Numbered from the stretch's first letter, positions 24,739 through 37,300 are shown. The stretch is DNA of 64,000 nucleotides from Drechslerella dactyloides (GCA_020064725.1 JAGTWJ010000002.1:3286001-3350000); one strand, 5' to 3'. Notes: generated by a model not told the origin, from the sequence alone. Numbers and translations are program-made.

Positions 24739-26119
24739 ACGCAGCCAAAATATCCTCCCCTATTAGATTGTCTTCTTTTATCAGGCAGTCATCTGGTGGT
24801 CACGCGTGTTTCGATACCTTGACCGCCTGAGACTACTTCTCGTTCTAGTTTGAGCAACGAGCTGTTCTGCTTTCATTCCTTATCATGTTGTTTTCGGGCG
24901 CGAAGGCGCGGAGTACATTAAGATTTTAGCCCGTCCGTCTATCCCTTCTTTCTTTTCCTTTTTATTCCCTTTTGTTCCTAGGTTGATATTAGTGTCAATT
25001 CGGAGTTCACGGTCGCTGGTTGCATACTTAGTTAGTGTTATAATATTCATTCTCTGTTGTTGCGGGTGGTGATGGGCGGAGGGTGTCGAATCTGAATGCA
25101 CTCTGCCGATTCGCATGACTCGCGTTTCTATATCTCAAAAGTGCACTACTGCTCTATATACGCATATTATATTGCCATGACAGCCGGCTGCTGGTGTTGA
25201 GCGAGGCGATGAGATGACGGAGTACCAGTAGGCTAGGCAGGCAATTGGATCGTAGGCTAGAGCGTGAGGCCGCAGAATATACCGGTAACGTATATATAGA
25301 CGTGCACTGGTAACTATACAGCAACGCCACTATTACTTACTTAGCTACTCGAAATATATAGATCACTGGCATTCCCCGTGTTCCTTGCATTGGCTTCGTC
25401 AATTACCACACGCGCCTCACACAGAACCCTGGATTATGCAGTTTAGTTGAATACAGATTTAGCACTTTGACGGTTCTCCAGGGCATGTAACATACGGGGC
25501 TCGAAGGTAGAATGCACCAAGAAAATGATATGACATCTGTCTACACTGTCGACACTACGATGGTGTATTCAGGTGCAGAGTATACTATAGTCATCACGTT
25601 CATATTTTCAAGCGCCGCCCCAAGCTGTAGTACAAGGACTCGAAACCAACATATGTAGACTAGACACTACACTGAAGCCCGGAGGGCAGAAAGATAAGAT
25701 CAAAAAACTCCATTCCATGACGCAGGATCAAAAGTGGATGAGGAAAGGTAGTGTCCGTCCACAGGTAGGAAAAGAGAAACGCGAAGGAGAGAACGGAACA
25801 GACGTGCACTACAAAAGAAAGCTCAAGGGAACAAAAAAAAAAAAAAAAACGCAAGCAAGCTCGACGATACAAATGAACAAAAGAAAGAAAGAAAGAAGAA
25901 AATGTAGAGGGATATCCTATACAGCAGTTCTCCAGCGAGTACGGTGGTTTAATAAAAAATCTATCATGATGGGTCGTATCATGCATGCAATCAATCATCC
26001 GGGCCTGCCTGCCACCCGCAGCATCCTCCTAGCCATTAACACCTATTCGGATCAATGTTCTCACCAAAGGCGAACAACGTCATCGTAGCCCGTCTCGCGC
26101 GGCGCCGCCCGGCAACACC
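24739..26119. other. Convergent intergenic stretch, UBP8 / PTP
   Basis: Holds the 3' ends of two convergent genes. AT-rich with a 17-base A tract at 25833-25849 and AAAG repeats near 25882-25900. No gene is seen. Confidence 0.45.
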
Positions 26120-27680
26120 CTACTTTGCCGGCACGGGCTCCAGCGACGGCTTTCGCGACAGCGTCCGCAGACTCGGCGTGCGCAGTCCCCCCGGCGTCCA
26201 TGCCGGCGTTAATAAGGCGTTGATGGTACCGGGTAGTATGCCCAGCCGCAATTCAAACTTTTCCCGCATGATGCGGTAGAGATACTCGTACTGCGACTCC
26301 GATTGCACCATGTACATGCGCTGCTCGCGCAGTCGGTCGACGAGCTCGAAGATCGGGTCGCCGGTGTCGGCGTCGTAGGTGCCGCGCTCAATTTCCGCGA
26401 GGAGGTGGTCGAGCGCGATGAAGGTTCCCGAGCGGCCGACGCCGGCGCTGCAGTGGACGATCATCGGCGAGGGGGTTGTTCCCTCGGCGGCTTCGTTTTT
26501 GCGGTTGGCGAGCTCGACGAGCTTGAGGAGGGCGTCCGAGTCGCTGCCTTCGGGGACGTTCCAGTCCGGCCAGCCCTTGAAGAGGAGGTGGTGGATGATC
26601 TTGGTGTCGCCCGGTTTTAACTCCGGTGCGAACGTGTGCGGGGCGCTGCCGTCTATGAAGGACTCGGGGTCTTCCGGCGGTGGGGCAGCGGTATGCGTGC
26701 CTGAGAGGACCTTGATCTCGATCTTGCGCACTTCTGTACGTGCTTCCTCGTCGTACGTGCAGTCCAACAGAGTGATCTCAAAGTTGAACGGGTCCGCAAC
26801 GTCGGGTCCCGAGCGATCGAAGCGGCGCGTGGGCGCGTCCATGTCGAGCGGGAAGTACTCGAAGCACTTTTCGCGACCCATCTCGAACGTGCGCGTGAGC
26901 ATGACGATAACACCATTGTTGGCCATCTGCTCGAGCGCCATGAGCCAGAGGTGCCGCGCCTGGTCCTGCTTGGGGCCCTGCGTGGCGATATAGCGCTTCT
27001 CGACGCCCGTGCTGGGGCTTTGCAGAGAGATGCGCGAGGCGTTGATGTAGTCGTTGTCGGCGGCGTCGATGCCGAGCTTGATCCGGGTGGAGTCCCAGAC
27101 GTAGATGTTGGCGTAGCGGTTGCGCGAGGTGGCATGCTCGCGGTCGTCGACGAAGAAGGGGGAGGCGGCGCCGTGCTTGAGGCCGTCGGCGACGCGTTCT
27201 CGCTGGCGGGCTTCGAGGAGCTTGAACTTCTTCGTGATGCCTGGAAAGCAGGTGAGGGAGTGTTAGCTATATGTTCATTCATCGTTCCATCGAAGTTCTT
27301 TGTGTCAAGCTTGATAGTGAAGCAATTGCCGGGCAATCGACGCGGACAGCTGGCGAGGACTGGGAAAGAGGGGAGAAGGGAGAGACCGTACTGATCCTAT
27401 CCAGCGTCAGGAACTCCGGCAGCTCTGGCCCGCTGGTGACACCGCCGCCGGTGCTACTGGTGATGCCATCCTGCTCGGACGGGGACGGAGACGAGGAGGA
27501 CCGCGCGGGCGACGCGGAATCGTGCTGGAGCTGCTGGTCGGGCGAGGGCGAGGACGGCCGCAGCTTCTTTGAGTCCGAGGAGGCGTCGTCGTCGGCATCC
27601 GCAGCGGCAGCGCCATCGACAGCCGGCGGCTTGGGCGACTCGCCGGCGGCGACGGTGGAGTGGTCGCGTTTGAAGACCAT
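26120..27680 (-). CDS. Classical protein tyrosine phosphatase
   Basis: Class I Cys-based phosphatase that dephosphorylates phosphotyrosine, probably in MAP-kinase signalling as for yeast Ptp1/Ptp2/Ptp3 and fission-yeast Pyp proteins. Two exons, 27680-27392 and 27240-26120, give 469 residues. Residues 1-90 are low-complexity (Ala/Asp/Ser/Pro). The catalytic domain covers about 95-430. Seen in order: SRNRYANIYVWD (substrate-recognition loop region), NDYINASRI, ATQGP, the WPD loop with D322, the signature HCSAGVGRSGTF with nucleophile C360, and a Q-loop-like MVQSESQYEYLY. The C-terminal tail is Ser/Thr/Pro-rich. The ATG at 27680 was chosen; the frame stays open upstream to about 28025 with further ATGs, so a longer N-terminus is possible. 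Which of the fungal PTP subfamilies it belongs to is not decided. Confidence 0.9.
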
Positions 27681-30619
27681 GCGGGCGACTCGTTTAACGG
27701 AGGAGGTCAGGCCGACGACGACCGTGACCCTTGTTCGTGGAGGAGACAGTTTTGGGGATTTCGGTTGGAGGGCGAACAGGGTTTGGCGGGGCTGCTGGCT
27801 GGGCGGCGGAGGCGAGGCCGCGGCTTTTATTGGAGTCCACGACCAGCGGCGCGCGTGCTTGCCCGAGCTCGAGTGCCGCATCAAGCTGCGTCGGAGTTCC
27901 ACACGCATGCACGGTCGATTCGGACGGTTGGTTTGGTTGGTGGCTTGTGTCAGTCGGCGAATGAGATGCGATCGATGCGGATGGAGGCAAGATCGGGCAG
28001 TTGGATCGCGGTTGGAGCGTCGCACCGGCTGCAGGTGGCGATGTCGCGGACGGCCGCAGGCGGGAAGGTCAGTAAGCGTATACGAGATGCAATTTCGGCC
28101 GCAGGTTTCAGTCGAACGATTATACGAGCAGAGACGAGAGGCTGGAGGAATGTGACTTGTGTATTGATATTCTCGTCGAGGAGGAGGAGGATGGTTGGCT
28201 TGAAGATATTAATGATCAATGCAACCGCGCCAGGCAGTCGAGCGCAGTCTCGTCGGCGATATCGAGATCGTGAAGGTGCGCCCTCGGATCTTCCAGCGGT
28301 AGAGCGGACGGGGAGAAGCTAGAAGAAATATATACACGGAATGTAAAATTGGCTGTGTGATACAGAACCGCGACCTGCAGAGCTGCGCAAGATTATATAT
28401 CACAGCATCTCTATATTTATATTTAACCCGGCCATGCAATCTGGTGTACTTAAGTATACTCCATATCATATAAGTATGGGTTTATATCCAGACCCCGGCT
28501 GGGGCAGGCCCGACGCTGAATCTGAATTCAAACTTGAAGCACGCGGCGGACGGGGCGGATGCAACAGCAGCTCTCGACTGCAAGATTGGCATGGCATGGC
28601 ATGGAGCCATGAGAGTACTACCTAACTAGAGTTCACAATTATAAAGATAGAAACCCACGTGGCCCGGCCGAGCTGCAGCATGCCATGCAAGCCCGCCCGC
28701 CCTTGTTTTGTCATTTTTTTCTTTTCTTTTCGAATCGCGATCTTGGGGGATTTAAAATGCGCCTTTTCACCCTTTTTCGTCGAGATATATCGTAACGGAC
28801 GACGACAATGGAATAGGCGTCGCGTGTGCATAAAGATGGCTTTGTAGGCAGCCAGCGCGGGTGGAGAATACCCGGCTCCACCAAGAAGGAAGCGAACCGA
28901 CTTTCTTTTTGCATCGAATTCGAATATTCCCATCGAGCTGTAATATAATCTTTTGGCCCGTCAAGTGCGCGGACAGACGTGCAGACGTGCATGCATATTT
29001 CCGGGCCATTGTCCGTTCTCAGCTAATCGTTCCTCCTGCGGCCGGGTGCTTTTTCTTCATTTTAATTTTGGCAGACGATTAATATCGCGGAGCCATGTGG
29101 TTGCAGGGTTCTTCCTGCTTAGCCGGTGGGTCCCGGTGGATCGGTTAGGGTTGAGGGAGGGTGCCTTGAAACTCGAGCTCGAGCTTTTCCTGTTCCCCTC
29201 CTGAGGTGCTTCCCCCCCGCTGAAGAAAGACGAGCGAGCCAGCCGGGTGGCGGCCACGCACACCTTGGGCCATTCGCGCGAGTCGAGTCGAGGTCGAAAA
29301 AGGGGACAGACCAGCGAAAACTCGATCCGGCTGGGTGGGTGGTGTGCATGCAGCTGCAGGGACCGGAGCCACGGACGACCGACGCGCGCGAAACCGGTCG
29401 ATCTGGTTCGTTCGTTCGTTCGTGTGAGGTCTGCAGCCGGCGATGGTGAGACGTCTTGGGAGGGACGAGACCGAGGGGGGAATTTCTCCACTCTGCGCCG
29501 GCCTGATCTCATTTCGTATCGACGTCGCCCTTGTCTGGAGTCGAGAGAATACTTACTTACTTACATATATATTGTATTGTGCTCTACTTATGGTACCACT
29601 CACTCGAAACGAGCTGCACAGCGTATTTGTGCGAGTCTCTGGGTCTCGCTCCGTCTTATCCGGCTTGGCCATCGGATTATCATTATTGCATTCTTGATCG
29701 TTGGAAGGAATGCGCATCGATCTGGAGGTTCTGGATGCATGTTCTTGGTGGTGTTTCAGCCGCGGCCGAAGCTCTCCACCTGTAGCTTGCGAGAGCAGCA
29801 TTCCCTGCGCGATGATGGAGCTATTAGTAAAACCGCATCTGCCTATCCAAGACTGTATTTGTATCTGCGATGTGCATGTGGCAGCTATAATTGAAGTCGT
29901 TCACGGGCCCACGTTCGGGATTGGATTCATTTAGCCCTAATTGTGGTGATGATGCCAGCGCAATTTGCAAGTAATTGCGGCTTCTATTGTTAGCAGCAGT
30001 GGGTCTGATCTGGACGCACCGGCAATACGCAGCTGGCAATTCTCCGACATGCTCGACTGACAGATTACCGACCTAGACATGATGATAGCTATCGTGAAGA
30101 TGGACAAGATGGAGTGGATGTTGGGATTTGGCTGCGTTGCGTGCCAAGCCCGGTGGCAGGGTTCTCGTTCTTCCTCTTTCGAGGCCGGCCAGACAGGGGC
30201 TTCTGCTGCGCCGAGACACTCCGCCATCATCACCACCATCGTAGCTTTGCATCGCCATCCCGTCGAGCTTTTGCTCTCGTCTGCTCGGACCTCGTTCGAT
30301 TAAATAGCTCCCCGTCGGCATTGGCCCGTCGATTGCGATACTTGTCCGCTGTATACCACCTCCGTCGACGTCGAGGATCGAGTCCAGCGTCTCTGTAGAC
30401 ACTCTCTCGGCGCCCATTCGCTGAGCCCGGCCCGTTCCAACCTTCCAGAAGCGTCATCCAGACATCAACAGCGAAAAATCACACCCATCCATCCATCTAT
30501 TCTTCCTTTCTTCCAACCAACATCCTCCCAACAATCACCTCCAGGCCGTCTCGTCGCATTACACCATCCTCGGCGCATCCTCAGGCTACAGGATCCGATA
30601 GCACAGCATTCCCCCCAGC
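27681..30619. other. Divergent intergenic region, PTP / GMH1
   Basis: A 2.9 kb region with promoters facing both ways. It holds simple repeats: (TTCG)4 at 29407-29422 and a TTAC run near 29549-29560. Frames of 100-215 codons on both strands overlap heavily and show no family features. The GMH1 proximal leader (30440-30619) is C/A-rich. Confidence 0.4.
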
Positions 30620-31764
30620 ATGCCCTCGTTCCCCTCGCTGGGCGGTGGTCGCCACTCGCCCATCCTGCCCACCAGCCGCCCGGCCTCCGCCATGTCCAAT
30701 CCTCACAACTTCCACGCTGCCTCTCCGCTCGCCTCGCCGGCCTTCGTCTCCACTGGCCACCTGCACACCATGCCCGGCGTCGGCGGCACCACGCGGACTT
30801 TTGGCCCGATATCCGGCCGTTCCGACGGCTTCAAGCTGCCCATCTTCATCAAGCGGTACGTCACTTGTCTCGTCACTGCTTATCCTGCCGTTGGTCTGAC
30901 GGTGGCGTGAGAGGCGCCGAGCTAATTCGAATGGGGGGAACAGGCTTTGGAAGATCCCGCAGATGGACTTTGAGATGGCGATATGGGAGATGACGTACCT
31001 TCTGATAGCGCCCAAGAAGGTCTTCCGGTCAATGTACCACAACAAACGTACGCCCTCTTCATATCGAGCTCTCGACCCAGGATGAAGGGACTCGCCGCTA
31101 ACGGATTGCTTAGAAACAAAGGGCCATTGGGGCCGAGACGACCCGTCGTTCGTCGCGCTGCTGTCGCTCTTCCTCGTGCTGACGTCCATCGCATGGGACC
31201 TCGCGACCGTCTACCAGCCTTCCATCCTGTCGATAGCGCGGCTGGCGCTCGTGCTCACGTTCGTGCACTTTCTCAGCGGTGCGCTGTTCGCGGCGACGGC
31301 CGGGTGGTATCTCGCGGGCCGGTTCCTGCGGCGCGGGCGCACGGGGCGGTTCGGGGCGACGCCGAGCACGGATGGGGAGCTGGAGTGGGCGTACTGCTTT
31401 GACGTGGCGGTGCGGGCGTTCTTTGTGGCCTTTTTCTTTCTGTACATTGTGCAGTTTTTCCTGATGCCGCTGCTGCTGAAGGATTGGTGGATCTCGCTGT
31501 TTGTTGGGAATACGCTGTACCTGGTTGCGTTTTCCTTCTATTTCGTCGTTACGTTCCTCGGGTATAATGGTGAGTTCTACTCCTTATCATGGTATAAGAC
31601 ATAGGTGTGGATTGCTAATAGTCGTTTGGGTAGCGCTCCCGTTCTTGACGCATACGGAGGTTATTTTGTTCCCCGTCGTCGGGTTTGCGGGCATCTGGGT
31701 GCTCTGTCTGTTCGGCTTTGATATCGCCAAATACATGGGCCCGATGCTGATCAAGGGTGCCTGA
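30620..31764 (+). CDS. GMH1: UNC-50 family Golgi membrane protein Gmh1
   Basis: Gmh1/UNC-50 proteins are multi-span Golgi/ER membrane proteins; yeast Gmh1 binds the Arf-GEF Gea1/Gea2, and the animal protein affects receptor trafficking. Four exons, 30620-30855, 30944-31047, 31114-31569 and 31634-31764, give 308 residues. The first 75 or so residues are Ser/Pro/Gly-rich and cytosolic. The family hallmark follows: RLWKIPQMDFEMAIWEM, LLIAPKKVFRSMYHNKQTK and WGRDDPSFVALL. At least five hydrophobic helices come after, the last near the C-terminus (VVGFAGIWVLCLFGFDIAKYMG). All joins keep phase, with the RLW and NKQTK codons restored across introns 1 and 2. Length and motif order fit the family well. 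Confidence 0.9.
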
Positions 31765-32513
31765 TTGATAATTTATATGTAGGATGCATGCCATAGTGCG
31801 ATCTGGTTTACGAGACCAGTGGTGGGTGGTTTTAGACGTACATGATGACGGCGTTGATGCCCTTTTCTTTTTCTTCTCTTTTCGTTTCTTATATTTGGAT
31901 TTTTTGACGACTGCGGGTTATGACGGTAATGCATTTGAGCGGATGATGTTATGTTATGTGTGTACGGCATTTCTTCGCATCTGGCGCCGACTGCGCGAGT
32001 ATACTATTTTAATGACTATTGATTGATCACAGTTCTACAGATGGATGGTGGATAAAAGTGAGTGTGAATGGGGAGTGTATCAAGTTGATCGGACATTAAA
32101 TTGGGCTATTTGGGCGATTTTGCTACGCTATTTGGCTCTCATTCCGTCCGGAGAGGAAGAATTTATTACACTCATGGGTGCTTTATTTTTATTGCACCTG
32201 CTGGCGTGGTGGTCTTGTGTCGGTCGAGATGCGCGGCGTTGGGGCTTGAGACATTTATACACATGATTGCATGGGATTATTATATTCCCGTGCGTTGTAT
32301 TTGTAGCTATTTTGGATATATACTATTATCTCCGATGAATCAAGTGGAAGCTTGCATGTTATGCTTGCTCCTCGTACGATGTTCCACCGGTATTCGCCTT
32401 ATCCACCGTATCTCGAGAATCATTACCCGAGATCTGTATCGGGATTCGTATGGAGTCGGTACCTTCTTACAGGTACCGGCGTAGAAGGTATGGAGGCAGA
32501 CGGTATATAGTAA
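31765..32513. other. Intergenic stretch, GMH1 / small protein gene (convergent)
   Basis: Contains the 3' flanks of GMH1 and of the minus-strand small gene. An inverted copy of the 13-base word TCTCGTAAACCAG is at 31803-31815, matching the copies near 13 kb. Otherwise AT-rich with no gene. Confidence 0.4.
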
Positions 32514-32884
32514 TCACCGCCGGAAGAAGCGCCCCCATTCCGACTGCCGGAGCTCGTCGCGGAACAGGCGCATGTAGACTCGTAAGCCGGTCGTCGCCTC
32601 GCGGCGCTCTTCTTCGCGGGCGGCTTGGGCGGCTGCGCGGGTTGCGGGATCGCGGAGTTCGTGGACGCGGCCGTGGATTGTGCGGACGAGGCGGTGGAAG
32701 GCTGCTGATTGCAGGAGGCGGGCTACGAGATAGGCCTGTCACATACTGTTAGCTGGCGTCTCTTTATAATGTAGCTATGGAGTTATCAAATACGGGCGTC
32801 TGGCATGTGGTTCGGAGGGTAGGGAGGGTAGATGGATAGAGGACGTACCTCGAGGAAGCGGAAGGGGAGGTTGTGCCAGGCCAT
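32514..32884 (-). CDS. Small conserved-looking protein, possibly Mrx7-like
   Basis: Two exons, 32884-32849 (12 codons) and 32735-32514, give 85 residues. The protein starts MAWHNLPFRFLEAYLVARLL and continues FHRLVRTIHGRVHELRD. It then has an Arg/Glu/Ala-rich helix and ends RDELRQSEWGRFFRR. The pattern of a short amphipathic N-terminus, an FHRxVxxIHxxVHxLR block and an acidic/basic C-terminus resembles small fungal mitochondrial proteins of the MIOREX component 7 (Mrx7) kind, from memory only. It is very basic overall. The reading is supported by a clean GTACGT donor and a CAG acceptor that keep phase. It is divergent from the RING gene with only 144 bp between start codons, so the two probably share a promoter. 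It is too short to stand out among random open frames, so real coding status is likely but not certain. Confidence 0.55.
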
Positions 32885-33028
32885 CGCAGCGGCGGTTGGC
32901 GGTGGACGTCGTTACATCTGCGTCGATGGAGGTGAGAAGGTGAGAAGGTGAGAGTGGGTGTCTTCGTGGAGGCGATGTTGAATGGTGGATGGATGCTGGT
33001 GTAAGCGGGTCTTGGCGCTGGTATAAGG
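32885..33028. promoter_or_regulatory. Short bidirectional promoter with 8-bp tandem repeat
   Basis: The 144 bp between the start codons of the divergent small-protein and RING genes. It contains three consecutive 8-base units (GGTGAGAA, GGTGAGAA, GGTGAGAG) at 32931-32954. The arrangement suggests shared regulation; this is inference. Confidence 0.4.
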
Positions 33029-33985
33029 ATGCGGCGGGTGGCGGCAGCTCTGCGTCACGACTTCAACTCCATCGACAGCTTCATGGCGGCGGACAGGGAC
33101 ATTGCGACAGCGCCGCACCGGACGCCGACATTATCACACGATGTAGACGATACTGCAGCTCCCTACGATATTTCGACTCGCGATACTTCGACCCCAGCGA
33201 CGGGGAACCTGGAGACATGTTGTATCTGTCTGGCGGCCGTGACGTCTGCGACTCGCGCGGTCGCGACGCCGTGTCTTCACGCCTGCTTTGACTTTTCGTG
33301 CCTGGCGACGTGGCTGGAGGGCGCGCAGCGGAGCTGTCCCGTGTGCAAACGAGAAGTCGAGAGCGTCAAGTACGGCTTTGACACGGAGGGGACCGGTTTC
33401 CAGAAGGTATGTCCTACGCTCCCTTCATCACGAGTATCATATGATAGAGATGCTAACATCTGAATTTATCTACAGTACCGGATCAACTCGTCGCCGGCGT
33501 CATCCGCTACGAAGACCCGCCGCCGCCCGCGCCCCCGCTTCGACAAACCGGCCGACGACATCCCCCGTCGCCGCTTCATCTACAAACACCGTCTGCGCAG
33601 CCTGCACATCGGCGCGAACAGGAAATCGCGCTTCGCAACCTACACCCCGCGCACCCTCCGCACGGACAGCGAGCTCGCCTCCAAGGCGCGGGCGTTCGTG
33701 CGGCGCGAACTCGAAGTGTTCGACTGGACGGCGGACAACCGCGAGTGGCTTGTCGAATACGTCATGGCGGTCGTGAAGAGCGTCGCGCTGCGCGATGCGG
33801 AGGGCCGCGCGGAGGAGCTGCTGGCGGAGTTTTTGGGACGGGAGTTCGCTGGTGTGTTTGTGCACGAGCTGCATGCGTTTTTGAGGAGTCCGTTCTCGAG
33901 GGTTAGGGATTACGATGCGTGGGCGCAGTATGCCGTCGAGGTGCCTGTCGCCGGGGCGGTCGAGAGGCTCGATACATCGACGTGA
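33029..33985 (+). CDS. RING-variant E3 ubiquitin ligase-like protein
   Basis: Two exons, 33029-33406 and 33476-33985, give 295 residues; the intron has a GCTAAC branch site. A RING-type domain spans about residues 63-115. It has CCICL for the first ligand pair, PCLHACFDFSCLATWL in the middle and SCPVCKREV at the end. The spacing C-x-H-x-x-F-D-F-x-C is that of a fungal RING subgroup in which one ligand of the usual cross-brace is replaced by the FDF block. The second exon begins with a basic Arg/Pro-rich stretch. Then comes RRRFIYKHRLRSLHIGANRKSR, which I recall as a conserved companion motif of these fungal RING proteins, followed by a helical C-terminal domain. Expected role: nuclear or cytosolic ubiquitin transfer; substrate unknown. 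A second in-frame ATG at residue 19 (33083) is an alternative start. Confidence 0.8.
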
Positions 33986-34362
33986 CAGCAGTAGATATAA
34001 TGCAGGACGGGACTATTCGATGGAGTTACGGGTGCATTGGAATAATGATATCAGAGCAGGATGTCGAATATATATCAGAAGGAGCACTTTGTAGAAGGAG
34101 AAGCTGTACGATATCACGATTAGAATGTACGATAGAAGAATGCGCCACAGTTTGGCGGCGTGGCGGTGTTTGTTTACCGCGAAACGTCGACAGCTCGAGC
34201 TAAAGAAGCTGCCCCACCAACAGCTTCACGCCAACCGCGTCGCCTTTTCCCGCCATCAACCTCCATCGACACGCTGCCCGGCGCACCGTTCTCTATTCTA
34301 ATCGCCTGCATCTCCGGCCTCCCCGTTATACCTCGATCGTAGCAGTCCGCGAGGCCGAAAGA
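33986..34362. other. Intergenic, RING gene / SMC4 promoter
   Basis: A 377-nt spacer between two plus-strand genes. No additional gene, repeat or clear TATA box is seen; the SMC4 leader is C/T-rich. Confidence 0.45.
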
Positions 34363-37300
34363 ATGTCGACCCGTGGCCGGCGAGCTGCCGCCAAACGCGC
34401 CGTCGTCCAGGACAGCGACGACGAGGACGACCAGCCCGTCCAGCACGAAGAACCCGATGACGACAACGACGAGGAAGCTCAAGAAGAACAAGACGACGAA
34501 GAACCGGCACCGCCTCCGAAGCGACGAGGCAGACCGCCCAGAAAGTCTGCTGCTGCTGCTACCGCCTCGCCCGCGAAGGCCCCGCCGAAACCACGCGGCA
34601 GGCGGAAAGCCGCCCCGGAACCCAAGGTCGAGGAACCCGAGGAGGAGGCCTTCCCGCCGGACAATGGCGATGCTATGGACGTCGAGCCTACCCCGCCGCC
34701 GGTGGCCACTCCTGCCGCCACTCCTATCAAGCAGGCTTCGTCGAGACAGTCGACCGTCGAGCCGGCGCAGGCCGCCACACCGGCGCCTGGCACTCCTCCT
34801 CCCTCGCGATTGACGCCCGCCAAAGCTTCCTCCTCCCAGCAACCGGAGACCCCCAAACCTCCCAAGTCGCCTCTCGCCGAGATCAGTCACAATGCCAACA
34901 GTACCGCCACGCCCGCCCGCCAGTCCCAGCCGCCGGAGGCAGCGGTTGAGCAGGAACCTTCGTCCACGGCTACCCCCAAGCCTCCACGCGTCCCCACCCC
35001 GCCGCCCGCCGAGCCGCCGGGCCCCAAACCCCGCATCGTGATCACCCACCTCGTCATGACAAACTTCAAGTCCTACGCCGGCCGCCAGGAAGTCGGCCCC
35101 TTCCACACCTCCTTCACATCCGTCGTCGGTCCCAACGGCTCCGGCAAGTCCAACGTCATCGACTCCCTCCTCTTCGTCTTCGGCTTCCGCGCCAGCAAGA
35201 TGCGCCAGGGCAAGCTCTCCGCCCTCATCCACAATTCCGCCGGCCACCCGAACCTCGAGTTCTGCGAGGTCGAAGTGCACTTCCAGGAGGTCATCGATAT
35301 GCCAACGGGGACCGAAATCATCCCGGACTCCAAAATGGTCATCTCGCGCAAAGCCTTCCGCAACAACCAGAGCAGCTACTACATCAACGGCCGCTCGAGC
35401 AACTACACAATCGTCACCAGCTTGCTCAAGGAGCGCGGCGTCGACCTCGACCACAAGCGCTTCCTCATTCTGCAGGGCGAGGTCGAGAGCATCGCGCAGA
35501 TGAAGCCCAAAGCCCAGGGCGAGCACGACGACGGCCTGCTCGAGTACCTCGAGGACATCATCGGCACGTCAAACTACAAGCAGCCGATCGAGGAGTCCGC
35601 TGCTGAGGTCGAGAAGCTCAACGAGGTCTGTCAGGAGAAGCAAAGCCGCGTCGCCATCGTCGAGAAGGAGAAGAACAACCTCGAAGGGCCCAAGTCTGCG
35701 GCCGTGGCTTATATCAACAATGAGAACGAGCTGGCGATGAAGCAGGGCGCGCTCTACCAGATATACATGGCCGAATGCGAGCAGAACATCACGGTGACGC
35801 AGGAGTCCATGAGCCAGCTGCAGCTCACGCTGGAGGAGGAGATGGCAAAGCACCACGGCCGCGAGACCGAGGTCAAACAACTCCAAAAGCAGTACAAGGA
35901 CGGGACGAAGGAGTTTACGAACGTCGAGAAGCAGACGGAGGCCCTCGTGAAGGAGAGTGCAAAGTTCGAGAAGGACAGCGTCAAGTATGAGGAACAGAAG
36001 AAGTTTCTGGCGAACAAGCAGAAGAAGGCGGAGAAAACGCAGGGGAGCAGCCGTCTGGCGGCATCCGAGCAGGCCGGGCTGGTGCAGCGGTACACCGACG
36101 ACGTCAACCGGAACACGGCGGAGATAACCCAGCTGGAGAACCGTCTGAAGCAGGAGGAGGTCGTGCTGCAGCAGATCCGCGACGAGCTGGCACACAAGAC
36201 GCAGGGCCTGTCCGACAAGGTTGCGTCGCTGCAGGAGGGCATCCGGCCGTGGAAGGAGAAGATTAACGAGAAGGAGAGCGAGATCAAGCTGATACAGAGC
36301 AAGCTGGACATTCTCCATGAGCGCGCGAACGCCGGGCAGAAGGCGGTGGAGGAAGCCGAGGCCAAGATTGTGGACATCAACCGCTCCGCCGAGGAATTCG
36401 AAGTCGCTTATAAGGCAGCGCAGAAGGAAGGTAGAGCAGTCCTTAAGGAGATCAGCCGCCTGGAGAAGGAGTTTGAGACGCTGAAGCAGCAGGAGCCGGA
36501 GATGAAGACGACGCTGTCGAACACGCGGCAGAAGGCGGACGAAGCCAAGGCCGCGCTCACGGCGACGCAAAACCAAGGAAACGTGCTGAACGGCCTGATG
36601 AGGCTCAAGGACACGGGTAGGATCGAGGGGTTCCACGGCCGTCTGGGGAACCTCGGGACGATCGATGCCAAATACGATGTCGCCATCACAACCGCCTGTC
36701 CGGCCCTGGAGAACATGGTCGTCGACACGGTCGACGTGGGCGAGCAGTGCATCAGCCACCTCCGCAAAAACAACCTCGGCCGAGCGCGGTTCATCCTGCT
36801 GGACCGGCTGGCCCGTCGTGATCTCAGCCCGATCCCCACGCCGGAGAGCGTGCCGCGGCTGTTCGACCTCGTCAAGCCCAAGCTGGACGTCTACCGACCC
36901 GCGTTCTACAGCGTGCTTCAGGACACACTCGTCGCCGCGGACCTCGCGCAGGCGAACCGCATCGCCTACGGCGCCAGACGGTGGCGGGTCGTCACGCTCG
37001 ACGGCCAGCTGATCGACAAATCTGGCACGATGTCCGGCGGCGGCACCAAGGTCTCGCGGGGCGGGATGTCCAGCAAGCTCGTCGCGTCGACCAGCCAGTC
37101 CGCCGTCGCGAAGCTCGAGGCCGAGCGCGACTCGCACGAGCAGTCCTACAGCGATTTCCAGAAGCAGCTGCGCGCGATCGAGGACTCGCTCCGCGAGAAC
37201 CGCGACCTGGTGCCCAAGATGGAGACCAAAGTGCTCAAGATGAACGTGGAGAAGGAGGCGTTTAAGAAGCGCCTCGTCGATGCGGAGAAGCGGCTTGAGG

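Noticed and set aside
32923..32960. Tandem repeat considered as a CRISPR-like or satellite array
   Set aside because: Only three adjacent 8-base units without spacers; a simple promoter repeat in a eukaryotic genome.
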